A stretch of 64,000 bases of DNA from Pseudomonas sp. Q1-7. GTDB taxonomy: Bacteria; Pseudomonadota; Gammaproteobacteria; Pseudomonadales; Pseudomonadaceae. Shown here piece by piece: positions 18,346 to 27,309 of this stretch. The notes beneath the pieces were generated by a model. It was given only the letters and a program-made list of their open reading frames with translations, searched no databases and had not been told where the DNA came from. Made by a program: the position numbers and the translations under genes. Location of the stretch: assembly GCF_028010285.1 (NCBI RefSeq), contig NZ_CP116304.1:5658501-5722500 (forward strand), in the 5' to 3' direction. Numbering within the stretch: position 1 is the stretch's first letter; every line of letters begins with the position of its first letter.

Positions 18346-19236
18346 ATGTACCTGACCCTGCTGCAGTCACTCAACCGCCTGCATCCCCGTGCCATGGACT
18401 TCATCCAGCTGACCCGGCTGGACAAGCCCATCGGCATCTACCTGCTGCTCTGGCCCACGCTCTGGGCGCTGTGCATCGCCGGCGAAGGCAGCCCGAGCCT
18501 GGCCAATCTGGTGATCTTCATCCTCGGCGTGAACCTGATGCGCGCCGCCGGCTGCGTGATCAACGACTACGCCGACCGCAACTTCGACGGCCACGTCAGC
18601 CGCACCCGCGCCCGGCCCCTGGCCAGCGGCCGCATCACGCCGCGCGAGGCACTGGTGTTCTTCTTCATCCTGCTGGCGGCGAGCTTCGTGCTGGTGCTGT
18701 TCACCAACGCCGCCACCATCTGGCTGTCCTTCGGCGGGCTGCTGCTGGCCGCCTGCTACCCCTTCATGAAGCGCTACACCTACTACCCGCAGGTGGTGCT
18801 GGGGGCGGCCTTCTCCTGGGGCATGCCCATGGCCTTCACTGCCGAGACCGGCGAATTGCCGGCGGCAGCCTGGCTGCTGTACATCGGGAACCTGCTGTGG
18901 ACGGTGGCCTACGACACCTACTACGCCATGACCGACCGCGACGACGACCTGAAGATCGGGGTGAAATCCACCGCCATTCTCTTCGGTGACGCCGACCGCC
19001 TGATCATCGCCATCCTCCAGGGCCTGGCGCTGCTCTGCCTGTTGCTGGCGGGCAACAAGTTCGAGCTGGGACTGTATTTCCACCTGGGCCTGGTGGCCGC
19101 GGCCGCCTGCTTCGTGTGGGAGTACCACAGCACCCGCACGCGGGACCCGCAGGCCTGCTTCAAGGCCTTCCTGCACAACCACTGGGCGGGCCTGGCGATC
19201 CTCATCGGCATCGTCGCCGACTACGCGCTGCGCTGA
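18346..19236 (+). CDS. ubiA: 4-hydroxybenzoate octaprenyl/polyprenyltransferase
   Basis: UbiA attaches the polyprenyl tail to 4-hydroxybenzoate in the inner membrane. The 296-residue protein has about eight membrane helices and the two aspartate-rich motifs of the family, [11 protein letters not shown] and [20 protein letters not shown], which bind Mg-prenyl diphosphate. A TAGGGAGA ribosome site precedes the ATG. It is the second gene of ubiCA and uses the UbiC product directly. The phoBR pair follows after one opposite-strand gene. Confidence 0.97.
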   Translation: MYLTLLQSLNRLHPRAMDFIQLTRLDKPIGIYLLLWPTLWALCIAGEGSPSLANLVIFILGVNLMRAAGCVINDYADRNFDGHVSRTRARPLASGRITPREALVFFFILLAASFVLVLFTNAATIWLSFGGLLLAACYPFMKRYTYYPQVVLGAAFSWGMPMAFTAETGELPAAAWLLYIGNLLWTVAYDTYYAMTDRDDDLKIGVKSTAILFGDADRLIIAILQGLALLCLLLAGNKFELGLYFHLGLVAAAACFVWEYHSTRTRDPQACFKAFLHNHWAGLAILIGIVADYALR

Positions 19237-19273
19237 AGCGCAGCGCGCAGCAAGGCACCGTCCCAGGGACGAC

Positions 19274-19660
19274 TCAGTAGGCCTCGGGCTTGGCTACGTG
19301 CCAGACCCCCATCTTGCCGTCGCCAGTGACATCCCCGGCCTTCTTGTCCATGACGAAGGTATACAGCGGCTTGCCGTCGTAGGCCCACTGCATGGAGCCG
19401 TCATCGCGCGTGACCAGGCTCCATTCGCCCTCGGCCTTGGCGTCGGCTTCGGCCATCAGTGGCGGCCAGTTTTGCGCGCACTGGCCGTTGCAGGCCGACT
19501 TGCCGCCTGAATCCTTGTCGTAGGTGTAGAGCGTCATGCCATTGGCATCCACCAGCATGCCGTCTTTCTCCATCGCCGGCTCGGCCGCCAGGCCCGCCAG
19601 TGGCCAGCTGAGCAAGGCACCGGCAAGCAGCGGAACGAATCGGGGGACAATACGTTTCAT
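19274..19660 (-). CDS. secreted COG4315-type repeat protein
   Basis: This 128-residue exported protein has a signal peptide (MKRIVPRFVPLLAGALLSWPLAGLAA split at about residue 25, written here in two parts: MKRIVPRFVPLLAGALL then SWPLAGLAA). The mature part has two short repeats of the Yx(F/W/Y)xxD type, LYTYDKD and LYTFVMDK, and a CNGQCAQNWPPL motif, typical of the predicted lipoprotein family COG4315. Here no lipobox cysteine is evident, so it is probably soluble periplasmic. The ATG at 19660 starts the signal peptide. Function unknown. Confidence 0.87.
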   Translation of the reverse strand: MKRIVPRFVPLLAGALLSWPLAGLAAEPAMEKDGMLVDANGMTLYTYDKDSGGKSACNGQCAQNWPPLMAEADAKAEGEWSLVTRDDGSMQWAYDGKPLYTFVMDKKAGDVTGDGKMGVWHVAKPEAY

Positions 19661-19922
19661 TTTTCTAGCCTCTCCTCGGAATGGACAGCGACAGCCTGGC
19701 GGCAGCTGGATCACGGCGTGTGGTCGCAGCCATGCGAGATGCAACGGGGTCCACGCCCCGTGCCAGGCTCCGGGCCGCCGCCGGGCTGGTGGCGGCCTCA
19801 TTGAGCATAGACGAGGGCAGGACACCATCGGTTCCCGGAATCGGGATGTCACATCCCTGCAATAATTCCGTTATCTAATGCGGCGCAATCAGTCATACAC
19901 GCGACCTTTTTGAGGCTTGAAC

Positions 19923-20612
<690 letters not shown>

Positions 20613-20648
20613 ACCCGGCCCCCAAGGGCCCGCACAAGGACGCGATAG

Positions 20649-21953
20649 GTGAATCAAGACTGGCGCGGCGTAGTCATCCGCCGCCTGCTTCTGCTGATCG
20701 GTGCCTGCCTGCTGGCGGGCCTGGCCACCGGCCAATACGCCTGGGCGCTGGTCATCGGCCTCGGCGCCTACCTGGGCTGGACCCTGGCGCAGTTGCTGCG
20801 CCTGTACAAATGGCTCAAGGAGCACCAGCCCGACGAGCCGCCGCCGGACGGCTACGGCCTCTGGGGCGAGGTGTTCGACAGCATCTATCACCTGCAGCGC
20901 CGCGATCAGCGGGTGCGCGGTCGCCTGCAAGCGGTGATCGACCGCGTGCAGGACTCCACCGCCGCCCTCAAGGATGCGGTGGTGATGCTCGACAGCGACG
21001 GCAACCTGGACTGGTGGAACCGCGCCGCGGAAACCCTGCTGGGGCTGAAGACCCCGCAGGACAGCGGCCAGCCGGTGACCAACCTGATCCGCCACCCACG
21101 CTTCAAGGAATACTTCGAGCGAGGCCAGTACCACGAGCCGCTGGACCTGCCCTCGCCGGTCAACGATCGCCTGCGCCTGCAGTTCCACATCACCCAGTAC
21201 GGCAACAGCGAGCACCTCATGCTGGTGCGCGACGTCACCCGCCTCCACCAGTTGGAACAGATGCGCAAGGACTTCGTCGCCAACGTCTCCCACGAGCTGC
21301 GCACCCCGCTGACGGTGATCGCCGGCTATCTGGAGACCCTGCTGGACAACGTCGAGGATGTGAACCCGCGCTGGACCCGCGCGCTGCAGCAGATGAGCCA
21401 GCAGGGCAAGCGCATGCAGAACCTGCTCAACGACCTGCTGCTGCTGGCCAAGCTGGAAGCCACCGACTACCCCTCGGACAGCCAGCCGGTGGCGGTGGAC
21501 CTGGTACTGCTGCAGATCAAGGCCGACGCCATCGCCCTGTCCGGCAACCGCCACCACCGCATCAGCCTGGAAGCCGACCACAACTTCAAGCTGAAAGGCA
21601 GCGAGGCGGAGCTGCGCAGCGCCTTCTCCAACCTGGTGTTCAACGCGGTGAAATACACCCCGGACGAGGGCGAGATCCGCATCCGCTGGTGGGGCGACGA
21701 AGCCGGGGCGCACCTCAGCGTGCAGGACAGCGGCATCGGCATCGAGGCCAAGCACCTGCCGCGCCTGACCGAACGCTTCTACCGCGTGGATTCCAGCCGC
21801 AACAGCAGCACCGGAGGCACCGGCCTGGGCCTGGCCATCGTCAAGCATGTGCTGATCCGCCATCGCGGGCGCCTGGACATCAGTTCCGTGCTGAACCAGG
21901 GCAGCACCTTCACCTGCCATTTCCCCACCCCCCAGGTGGTTCAGCGCAGCTGA
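20649..21953 (+). CDS. phoR: phosphate regulon sensor histidine kinase PhoR
   Basis: PhoR phosphorylates PhoB when phosphate is scarce and dephosphorylates it when PstSCAB-PhoU signals plenty. The 434-residue protein has two N-terminal membrane helices (about 10-50) with almost no periplasmic loop, a PAS domain (about 95-200), the phosphorylated His215 in FVANVSHELRTPL, and an ATPase domain with N box, DSGIGIEAKHLPRLTERFYR and GGTGLGLAIVKH. The lack of a periplasmic sensor agrees with signalling through the transporter. The start is GTG at 20649. Confidence 0.96.
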   Translation: MNQDWRGVVIRRLLLLIGACLLAGLATGQYAWALVIGLGAYLGWTLAQLLRLYKWLKEHQPDEPPPDGYGLWGEVFDSIYHLQRRDQRVRGRLQAVIDRVQDSTAALKDAVVMLDSDGNLDWWNRAAETLLGLKTPQDSGQPVTNLIRHPRFKEYFERGQYHEPLDLPSPVNDRLRLQFHITQYGNSEHLMLVRDVTRLHQLEQMRKDFVANVSHELRTPLTVIAGYLETLLDNVEDVNPRWTRALQQMSQQGKRMQNLLNDLLLLAKLEATDYPSDSQPVAVDLVLLQIKADAIALSGNRHHRISLEADHNFKLKGSEAELRSAFSNLVFNAVKYTPDEGEIRIRWWGDEAGAHLSVQDSGIGIEAKHLPRLTERFYRVDSSRNSSTGGTGLGLAIVKHVLIRHRGRLDISSVLNQGSTFTCHFPTPQVVQRS

Positions 21954-21961
21954 CCGCCCTC

Positions 21962-21988
21962 GCACCCCGACTTGCAAACTCGGGGTGC
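21962..21988 (+). terminator. hairpin after phoR
   Basis: A perfect nine-base-pair stem (21962-21970 with 21980-21988) with a nine-base loop starts eight bases after the phoR stop. The tail contains only scattered T. It probably separates phoBR from the next gene. Confidence 0.55.
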
Positions 21989-22029
21989 AGCCTTCACCCT
22001 TAGCCGGTCATTTTCAAGCCAAAACCCCC

Positions 22030-23370
22030 ATGGACCCTTCCCCCAGTACCAGCTTCTTCACCTATTTCGCCGATTTCGGCCTGATTCTCTTCGCCCTCTT
22101 CCTCGTGCTGCTCAACGGCTTTTTCGTGGCCGCCGAGTTCGCCATGGTCAAGCTGCGCGCCACCCGCGTCGAAGCCATCGCCGACCAGCACGGCTGGCGC
22201 GGCCGTATCCTGCGCACCGTGCACAACCAGCTGGATGCCTACCTCTCCGCCTGCCAGCTGGGCATCACCCTGGCCTCCCTCGGCCTGGGCTGGGTTGGCG
22301 AGCCGGCCTTCGCCCATCTGCTGCAACCCTTGCTGGAATACATCGGCATCGATTCGGAGAAGCTGATCCACGGCATCGCCTTCTTCACTGCCTTCTTCAT
22401 CATTTCCTATCTGCACATCGTGGTCGGCGAGCTGGCGCCCAAGTCCTGGGCCATCCGCAAGCCCGAGCTGCTCTCGCTGTGGACCGCCGCGCCGCTGTAC
22501 GCCTTCTACTGGCTGATGTACCCGGCCATCTGGCTGCTCAACGCCAGCGCCAACACCATCCTGCGCATTGCCGGCCAGGGCGAGCCCGGCCCGCACCACG
22601 AACACCATTACAGCCGCGACGAGCTGAAGCTGATCCTGCACTCCAGCCGCGCCCGCGACCCCAGCGACCAGGACATGCGCGTGCTGGCCTCGGCGGTGGA
22701 AATGGGCGAGCTGGAAGTGGTGGACTGGGCCAACTCCCGCGAGGACCTGATCTACCTGGAGCATGACGCGCCGCTGGCGGACATCCTCTCGGTGATCCGC
22801 CGCCACAAGTACAGCCGCTACCCGGTACACGATGAGCAGAAAGGCGAGTTCATCGGCGTGCTGCACATCAAGGACCTGCTGCTGGCCCTGGCCGCCCTCG
22901 ACAGCCTGCCGGAAACCTTCGACCTGGCCGAACTCTCCCATCCGCTGGAACGGGTCACCAAGCACATGCCGCTGTCGCGCCTGCTGGAGCAGTTCCGCCA
23001 GGGCGGCGCGCACTTCGCCGTGGTGGAAGAAGCCGACGGCAAGGTGGTGGGCTTCCTGACCATGGAAGACGTGCTGGAAGTGCTGGTGGGCGATATCCAG
23101 GACGAACACCGCAAGACCGAACGCGGCGTGCTCGCCTACCAGCCGGGCAAGCTGCTGGTGCGCGGCGATACTCCGCTGTTCAAGGTGGAGCGCCTGCTCG
23201 GCATCGACCTCGACCACGTGGAAGCCGACACCCTCGCCGGGCTGATCTACGAAACCCTCAACCGCGTGCCGGAGGAGGAGGAAGTCCTGGAAACCGACGG
23301 CCTGCGCATCATCGTGAAGAAGATGAAGGGCCCGAAGATCATCCTGGCCAAGGTGCTCAAGCTGGACTGA
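22030..23370 (+). CDS. CNNM/CBS-domain hemolysin-family transporter
   Basis: This 446-residue membrane protein has an N-terminal CNNM domain with about four helices (FGLILFALFLVLLNGFFVAAEFAMVK at about 12-37, given as two adjoining segments FGLILFALFLVLLNGFF and VAAEFAMVK), a cytoplasmic CBS pair (about 215-335) and a C-terminal CorC/HlyC transporter-associated domain. Such proteins are linked to Mg/Co ion transport despite the hemolysin name. The ATG at 22030 was chosen over one 45 bases upstream that lies in the phoR hairpin. I recall a homologue beside phoR in P. aeruginosa, but no phosphate role is shown. Confidence 0.9.
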   Translation: MDPSPSTSFFTYFADFGLILFALFLVLLNGFFVAAEFAMVKLRATRVEAIADQHGWRGRILRTVHNQLDAYLSACQLGITLASLGLGWVGEPAFAHLLQPLLEYIGIDSEKLIHGIAFFTAFFIISYLHIVVGELAPKSWAIRKPELLSLWTAAPLYAFYWLMYPAIWLLNASANTILRIAGQGEPGPHHEHHYSRDELKLILHSSRARDPSDQDMRVLASAVEMGELEVVDWANSREDLIYLEHDAPLADILSVIRRHKYSRYPVHDEQKGEFIGVLHIKDLLLALAALDSLPETFDLAELSHPLERVTKHMPLSRLLEQFRQGGAHFAVVEEADGKVVGFLTMEDVLEVLVGDIQDEHRKTERGVLAYQPGKLLVRGDTPLFKVERLLGIDLDHVEADTLAGLIYETLNRVPEEEEVLETDGLRIIVKKMKGPKIILAKVLKLD

Positions 23371-23446
23371 GCAGCCTGGCTTCCCTACCCGCAGAATGGG
23401 TCGGGCGACGTACTCGGCAGCAGGGGACTCCCCCATTCCCGCCGCG

Positions 23447-24343
23447 CTACTCCCCGCCCACCGCGAAGTTCGGCAGGGTATCCACCGGCTGGGCGAACTG
23501 GAACGGAATGGACTCCAGCGCCAGGCCTACATTGCGCTGAATGACGAAGTGCAGGTGCGGGCCGGTGCTGTTGCCGGTGTTGCCGGAGCGGGCGATGCGC
23601 TCGCCGAGGGCCACGCGCTGGCCTTCGCGCACCTGCACCGAGCCGCGCATCAGGTGCAGGTAGACGCCCATGGTGCCGTCGTCATGCAGGATGCGCACGA
23701 AGTTGCCCGATGGGTTGTTGCCGCGGCCACTCTGCTGGTTCTCGATCTTCACCACCATCCCCGACCGCGCCGCGACGATCGGCGTGCCTTCGGGCATGGC
23801 GATATCCAGGGCGTAGCGCCCCTTGGGGGTGAAGTGGCTGTAACGGCCGTTGGCGCCCTGGGTCAGGCGGAAGGGGCCACCCATCCACGGCAGCGGGTAG
23901 CGGTAGAGCACCGGCTGCAGGCGCGGATCGCCCATGGCGTAGCGCAGCTTGGGCGTGTAGCGCATCGGGCGGGCGGGATCGGTCGGCGCCAGGGTGACCA
24001 TGCGCATGCTGCTGCGCGGTGCCAGTACCCAGCGGATCGGCTGGTCGGGTGCGCCGCTGACGTTCTCGGCGTCCTGGATGCGCAGCTCCACTTCCACCGG
24101 CGCGAAGAGTTCGTTGCGCAGCTGCAAGGTCTCGCCGGCGTCGTGCTTCTTGGTTTCCAGCTTCACCGACAGTTCCAGCCGCTCGACCATACGATCACGG
24201 AAGACGAACACTTGCGCCCCCGCCACCGCCTGGTCGGTGTAGGTCACCACACCGTTGGCGTCGGTGTACTTGTAGATGGTCAGCGCCGCCGCCGGCAGCC
24301 CAAGGCCGGACAACAGCAGCAGAAAAAGAAGTCGCCCCAGCAT
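23447..24343 (-). CDS. exported M23-family peptidase with DUF4124-like N terminus
   Basis: The 298-residue protein has a signal peptide (about 1-20), a DUF4124-like segment (ALTIYKYTDANGVVTYTDQ, about 20-45), an Ig-like middle region, and a C-terminal LytM/M23 domain (about 165-285). Later zinc-site residues are present: His230 in YLHLM and His263/His265 in GPHLHF. The usual first HxxxD is replaced by RYALD, with Asp180 kept and the nearest His at 170. It probably trims peptidoglycan in the periplasm or activates amidases. It is convergent with the CBS transporter gene. Confidence 0.88.
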   Translation of the reverse strand: MLGRLLFLLLLSGLGLPAAALTIYKYTDANGVVTYTDQAVAGAQVFVFRDRMVERLELSVKLETKKHDAGETLQLRNELFAPVEVELRIQDAENVSGAPDQPIRWVLAPRSSMRMVTLAPTDPARPMRYTPKLRYAMGDPRLQPVLYRYPLPWMGGPFRLTQGANGRYSHFTPKGRYALDIAMPEGTPIVAARSGMVVKIENQQSGRGNNPSGNFVRILHDDGTMGVYLHLMRGSVQVREGQRVALGERIARSGNTGNSTGPHLHFVIQRNVGLALESIPFQFAQPVDTLPNFAVGGE

Positions 24344-24447
24344 GTCGGCCCGTTGTTCTTCTGTGCTCCGTGTCAGCGAAGACTAGCAGTGCCCCCGGCA
24401 CTGGGCGAGGCATTCGCCGCCGGGCTGTGACGGGGTTGGCTGGACGG

Positions 24448-25356
24448 TCAGGCGCCGGGGACGAAATGCTTCTGCGCGGTGCCACGGGCGATCAGGCGGG
24501 ACAGGTAGTCGAGCTTCTGCGGGTCGCGGTCGACGAAGCGGAAGGTCAGCTGCAGCCACTCGCTGTCGGGATTGGGCTCCAGGGCCGCGACGGCGTGCAG
24601 GTAGCCGTTGAGCCGCGCCACCTCGCCGCCTTCGCCCTGTTCCAGGTCGAGTACCGCGCTCTCCAGCACCTGCGGCAGCAGCTCGCCACGGCGCACCACC
24701 AGTTGCGCATCCTTCAGGCTCAGCGCCTTGATCACGCAGGCCAGCAGGCCGCCGGGCAGGCGCAGTTGAGCCTGGCCACGGCCGCCAGGGGCCTGGGCGG
24801 CGGACTTCGCCGAGGGAGTCGGCGCGGCAACAGGCCGGGCAACGGTCGCGGCGGGTGCCGGCGCGGGGCGCACCACCTCGGCCTTGCCACCGGTGAGCGC
24901 CGCGAGGGAGTCGTTGGCGAAACCACCGGCGCCGGGCAACCGGACCGGCGCGGCAGCCATCAAGGCTTCCAGCTTGCCGGTGCGAGCCAGGGCCTTCTTC
25001 ACCTTGGTGACCAGTTGGTCGTTGGAGAAGGGTTTGCCGATGTAGTCGGAGACGCCGGCCTGGATGGCCTGGATGACGTTCTCCTTGTCGCCACGGCTGG
25101 TGACCATGATGAAGGGGGTGGTTTTCAGGTGGTCCTGCTCCCTGCACCAGGTGAGCAGTTCGAGGCCCGACATTTCGGGCATCTCCCAGTCGCAGAGGAT
25201 CAGGTCGACAGCGGTGCGGGCGAGTATCTGCTGGGCCTTGCGCCCGTTGATCGCTTCGTCGATCTGGATGCCGGGGAAATTGTCACGCAGCCCCTTCTTC
25301 ACCAGATCGCGAATAAAGGATGCATCGTCCACCACCAGCACATTGACCTTGCCCAT
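24448..25356 (-). CDS. response regulator with unrecognised C-terminal domain
   Basis: The 302-residue protein starts with a complete receiver domain: Asp10/Asp11, phosphoacceptor Asp56 in LILCDWEMPEMSG, and Lys108 in YIGKPFSND. An Ala/Pro-rich linker (about 140-200) leads to a 100-residue C-terminal domain with RRGELLPQVLESAVLDLEQG and LQLTFRFVDRDPQKLDYLSR. That domain is not a DNA-binding domain I know; its last part faintly recalls PilZ proteins, but the PilZ RxxxR and D/NxSxxG motifs are absent. No kinase is adjacent. A homologue lies beside phoU in P. aeruginosa, as far as I recall. Confidence 0.87.
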   Translation of the reverse strand: MGKVNVLVVDDASFIRDLVKKGLRDNFPGIQIDEAINGRKAQQILARTAVDLILCDWEMPEMSGLELLTWCREQDHLKTTPFIMVTSRGDKENVIQAIQAGVSDYIGKPFSNDQLVTKVKKALARTGKLEALMAAAPVRLPGAGGFANDSLAALTGGKAEVVRPAPAPAATVARPVAAPTPSAKSAAQAPGGRGQAQLRLPGGLLACVIKALSLKDAQLVVRRGELLPQVLESAVLDLEQGEGGEVARLNGYLHAVAALEPNPDSEWLQLTFRFVDRDPQKLDYLSRLIARGTAQKHFVPGA

Positions 25357-25472
25357 CGACTACTCCTTGAAAACCGGACTAAGGATAGCCTTGGCTGATA
25401 GCCAATTGCCAAGCCTGTTTTGCAACACGGCGCCCGTCCTCGACCGACGGGTCGATCCCGGCACCGGAAAGC

Positions 25473-25498
25473 AAAACGCCCGGCGCGGGGCCGGGCGT
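25473..25498 (-). terminator. rho-independent terminator after phoU
   Basis: On the minus strand a nine-base-pair GC stem (25476-25484 with 25490-25498) is followed by TTTT. It lies about 20 bases after the phoU stop and ends the pst operon. Confidence 0.8.
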
Positions 25499-25517
25499 CT
25501 CTTGGGGGGGAGGCGAA

Positions 25518-26264
25518 TCAGCCCTTGGTGGAGCCCGTTTCGCCGCCGTTGCCCTGCACTTCCTCGGCCATGCGCGCCAGGCCCAGGTGACGGACGTCGG
25601 TGCCGCGTACCAGGTAGATCACCAGCTCGGAGATGTTGCGTGCATGGTCGCCGATGCGCTCCAGGGAACGCAGGACCCAGATGACGTTGAGCACACGGCT
25701 GATCGCGCGCGGGTCTTCCATCATGTAGGTGACCAGTTCGCGCAGGGCGGTCTTGTACTCGCGGTCGATGTTCTTGTCGTACTGGGCCACCGACAGGGCC
25801 AGGTCGGCGTCGAAGCGGGCGAAGGCGTCCAGGGCTTCCTGGACCATCTTGCGCACCTGGTCACCGATGTGACGCACCTCGACGTAGCCACGCGGGGCAA
25901 CGCCCTCCTCGCAGAGCTGGATGGCCCGGCGGGCGATCTTCGAGGCTTCGTCGCCGATGCGCTCCAGGTCGATCACCGACTTGGAGATGCTGATGATCAG
26001 ACGCAGGTCCGACGCGGCAGGCTGGCGGCGGGCGAGGATGCGCACGCACTCTTCGTCGATGTTGCGTTCCATCTCGTTGATCTGGTCGTCGATCTCGCGC
26101 ACCTGCTGGGCCAGGCCCGAGTCGGCGTCGATCAGCGCGGTGACCGCGTCGTTGACCTGTTTCTCGACCAGGCCGCCCATCGCCAGGAGGTGGCTGCGCA
26201 CTTCCTCCAGCTCGGCGTTGAACTGCTGGGAGATGTGATGGGTGAGGCTGTCTTTGTCGATCAT
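25518..26264 (-). CDS. phoU: phosphate signalling complex protein PhoU
   Basis: PhoU links the Pst transporter to PhoR and keeps the phosphate regulon off in high phosphate. The 248-residue, all-helical protein contains two PhoU repeats with the metal-binding E/DxxxD-type motifs (ERIGDEASKIARRA near the middle and ERIGDHARNISELVIY near the end). It is the last gene of the pst operon, 142 bases after pstB, with a large inverted repeat in the gap, and is followed by a terminator. Length is normal. Confidence 0.97.
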   Translation of the reverse strand: MIDKDSLTHHISQQFNAELEEVRSHLLAMGGLVEKQVNDAVTALIDADSGLAQQVREIDDQINEMERNIDEECVRILARRQPAASDLRLIISISKSVIDLERIGDEASKIARRAIQLCEEGVAPRGYVEVRHIGDQVRKMVQEALDAFARFDADLALSVAQYDKNIDREYKTALRELVTYMMEDPRAISRVLNVIWVLRSLERIGDHARNISELVIYLVRGTDVRHLGLARMAEEVQGNGGETGSTKG

Positions 26265-26315
26265 TTTCTAACCCTTGTTAAGCCGAATGTTCTTCCAGGT
26301 TGCCGTGGCCGTAGA

Positions 26316-26397
26316 CCAATCGTGTCGGGCAAGGAGGCGAAGCGCAGACAGTGCGAGAGGCACGGCAAGCTTCGCCGACGCAGTCCGGCGCGATTGG
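26316..26397. repeat. large imperfect inverted repeat between pstB and phoU
   Basis: Outer arms CCAATCG (26316-26322) and CGATTGG (26391-26397) and inner arms GGCGAAGC (26336-26343) and GCTTCGCC (26369-26376) could fold into one long hairpin in the pstB-phoU spacer. It has no T run, so mRNA processing or differential stability is as likely as termination. Similar elements occur between other pseudomonad genes. Confidence 0.6.
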
Positions 26398-26406
26398 GAT
26401 CGGTCA

Positions 26407-27240
26407 CTAGCCGTAGCGACCGGTGATGTAGTCCTCAGTCTGCTTCTTGTCCGGATTGGTGAACAGGGTATCGGTGTCGCCGAACTCGATCAGCTTGCCC
26501 ATGTACATGAACGCGGTGTAGTCGGAAACGCGCGCCGCCTGCTGCATGTTGTGGGTGACGATGACGATGGTGTACTTGCTCTTCAGCTCGTAGATCAGCT
26601 CTTCCACCTTCAGGGTGGAGATCGGGTCCAGGGCCGAGCAGGGCTCGTCGAGCAGCAGCACTTCCGGCTCCACCGCGATGGTGCGGGCGATCACCAGACG
26701 CTGCTGCTGGCCGCCGGAGAGGCCGAGGGCGGATTCGTGCAGGCGGTCTTTCACTTCGTCCCACAGGGCGGCGCCCTTCAGCGCCCACTCCACGGCCTCG
26801 TCCAGCACGCGCTTCTTGTTGATGCCCTGGATGCGCAGGCCGTAGACCACGTTCTCGTAGATGCTCTTGGGGAACGGGTTGGGCTTCTGGAACACCATGC
26901 CCACGCGGCGGCGCAGCTCGGCCACGTCTTCGCCCTTGCGGTAGATGTTGCTGCCGTAGAGGCGGATCTCGCCGTCGACGCGGCAGCCGTCCACCAGGTC
27001 GTTCATGCGGTTGAAGCAGCGCAGCAGGGTCGACTTGCCGCAGCCGGACGGGCCGATGAAGGCGGTCACGCGCTGTTTCGGGATGTTCATGCTGACGTTG
27101 TGCAGAGCCTGCTTCTCGCCGTAGAACAGGGACAGGCCGGGCACTTCGAGGGCCACGGTCTCATCGGCCAGGCTCAGGTTCTGCTTGTCGCGGCCAAGGG
27201 CGGAAATGTTGACGCCGTGGCTGTGGGTTTCGTGTTGCAT
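26407..27240 (-). CDS. pstB: phosphate ABC transporter ATPase PstB
   Basis: PstB powers high-affinity phosphate import. The 277-residue protein contains Walker [10 protein letters not shown], the ABC signature [12 protein letters not shown], Walker [14 protein letters not shown] and the H-loop VTHNMQQA, all typical of PstB. An N-terminal extension of about 20 residues precedes the ATPase core. It sits between pstA (69 bases upstream) and phoU on the same strand. Confidence 0.98.
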   Translation of the reverse strand: MQHETHSHGVNISALGRDKQNLSLADETVALEVPGLSLFYGEKQALHNVSMNIPKQRVTAFIGPSGCGKSTLLRCFNRMNDLVDGCRVDGEIRLYGSNIYRKGEDVAELRRRVGMVFQKPNPFPKSIYENVVYGLRIQGINKKRVLDEAVEWALKGAALWDEVKDRLHESALGLSGGQQQRLVIARTIAVEPEVLLLDEPCSALDPISTLKVEELIYELKSKYTIVIVTHNMQQAARVSDYTAFMYMGKLIEFGDTDTLFTNPDKKQTEDYITGRYG

Positions 27241-27309
27241 GTGTTCACTCCGTTCGTAGCTTCGCGCTACAAGCTGTAAGCCTCAGGCAATTCGGGCGGT
27301 GCTGGACGA

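Noticed and set aside
19890-19907. Possible Pho box before phoB (CAGTCAT ACAC GCGACCT)
   Set aside because: The second half matches poorly (three of seven) and the site is so close to the start codon that the promoter would fall inside the gene.
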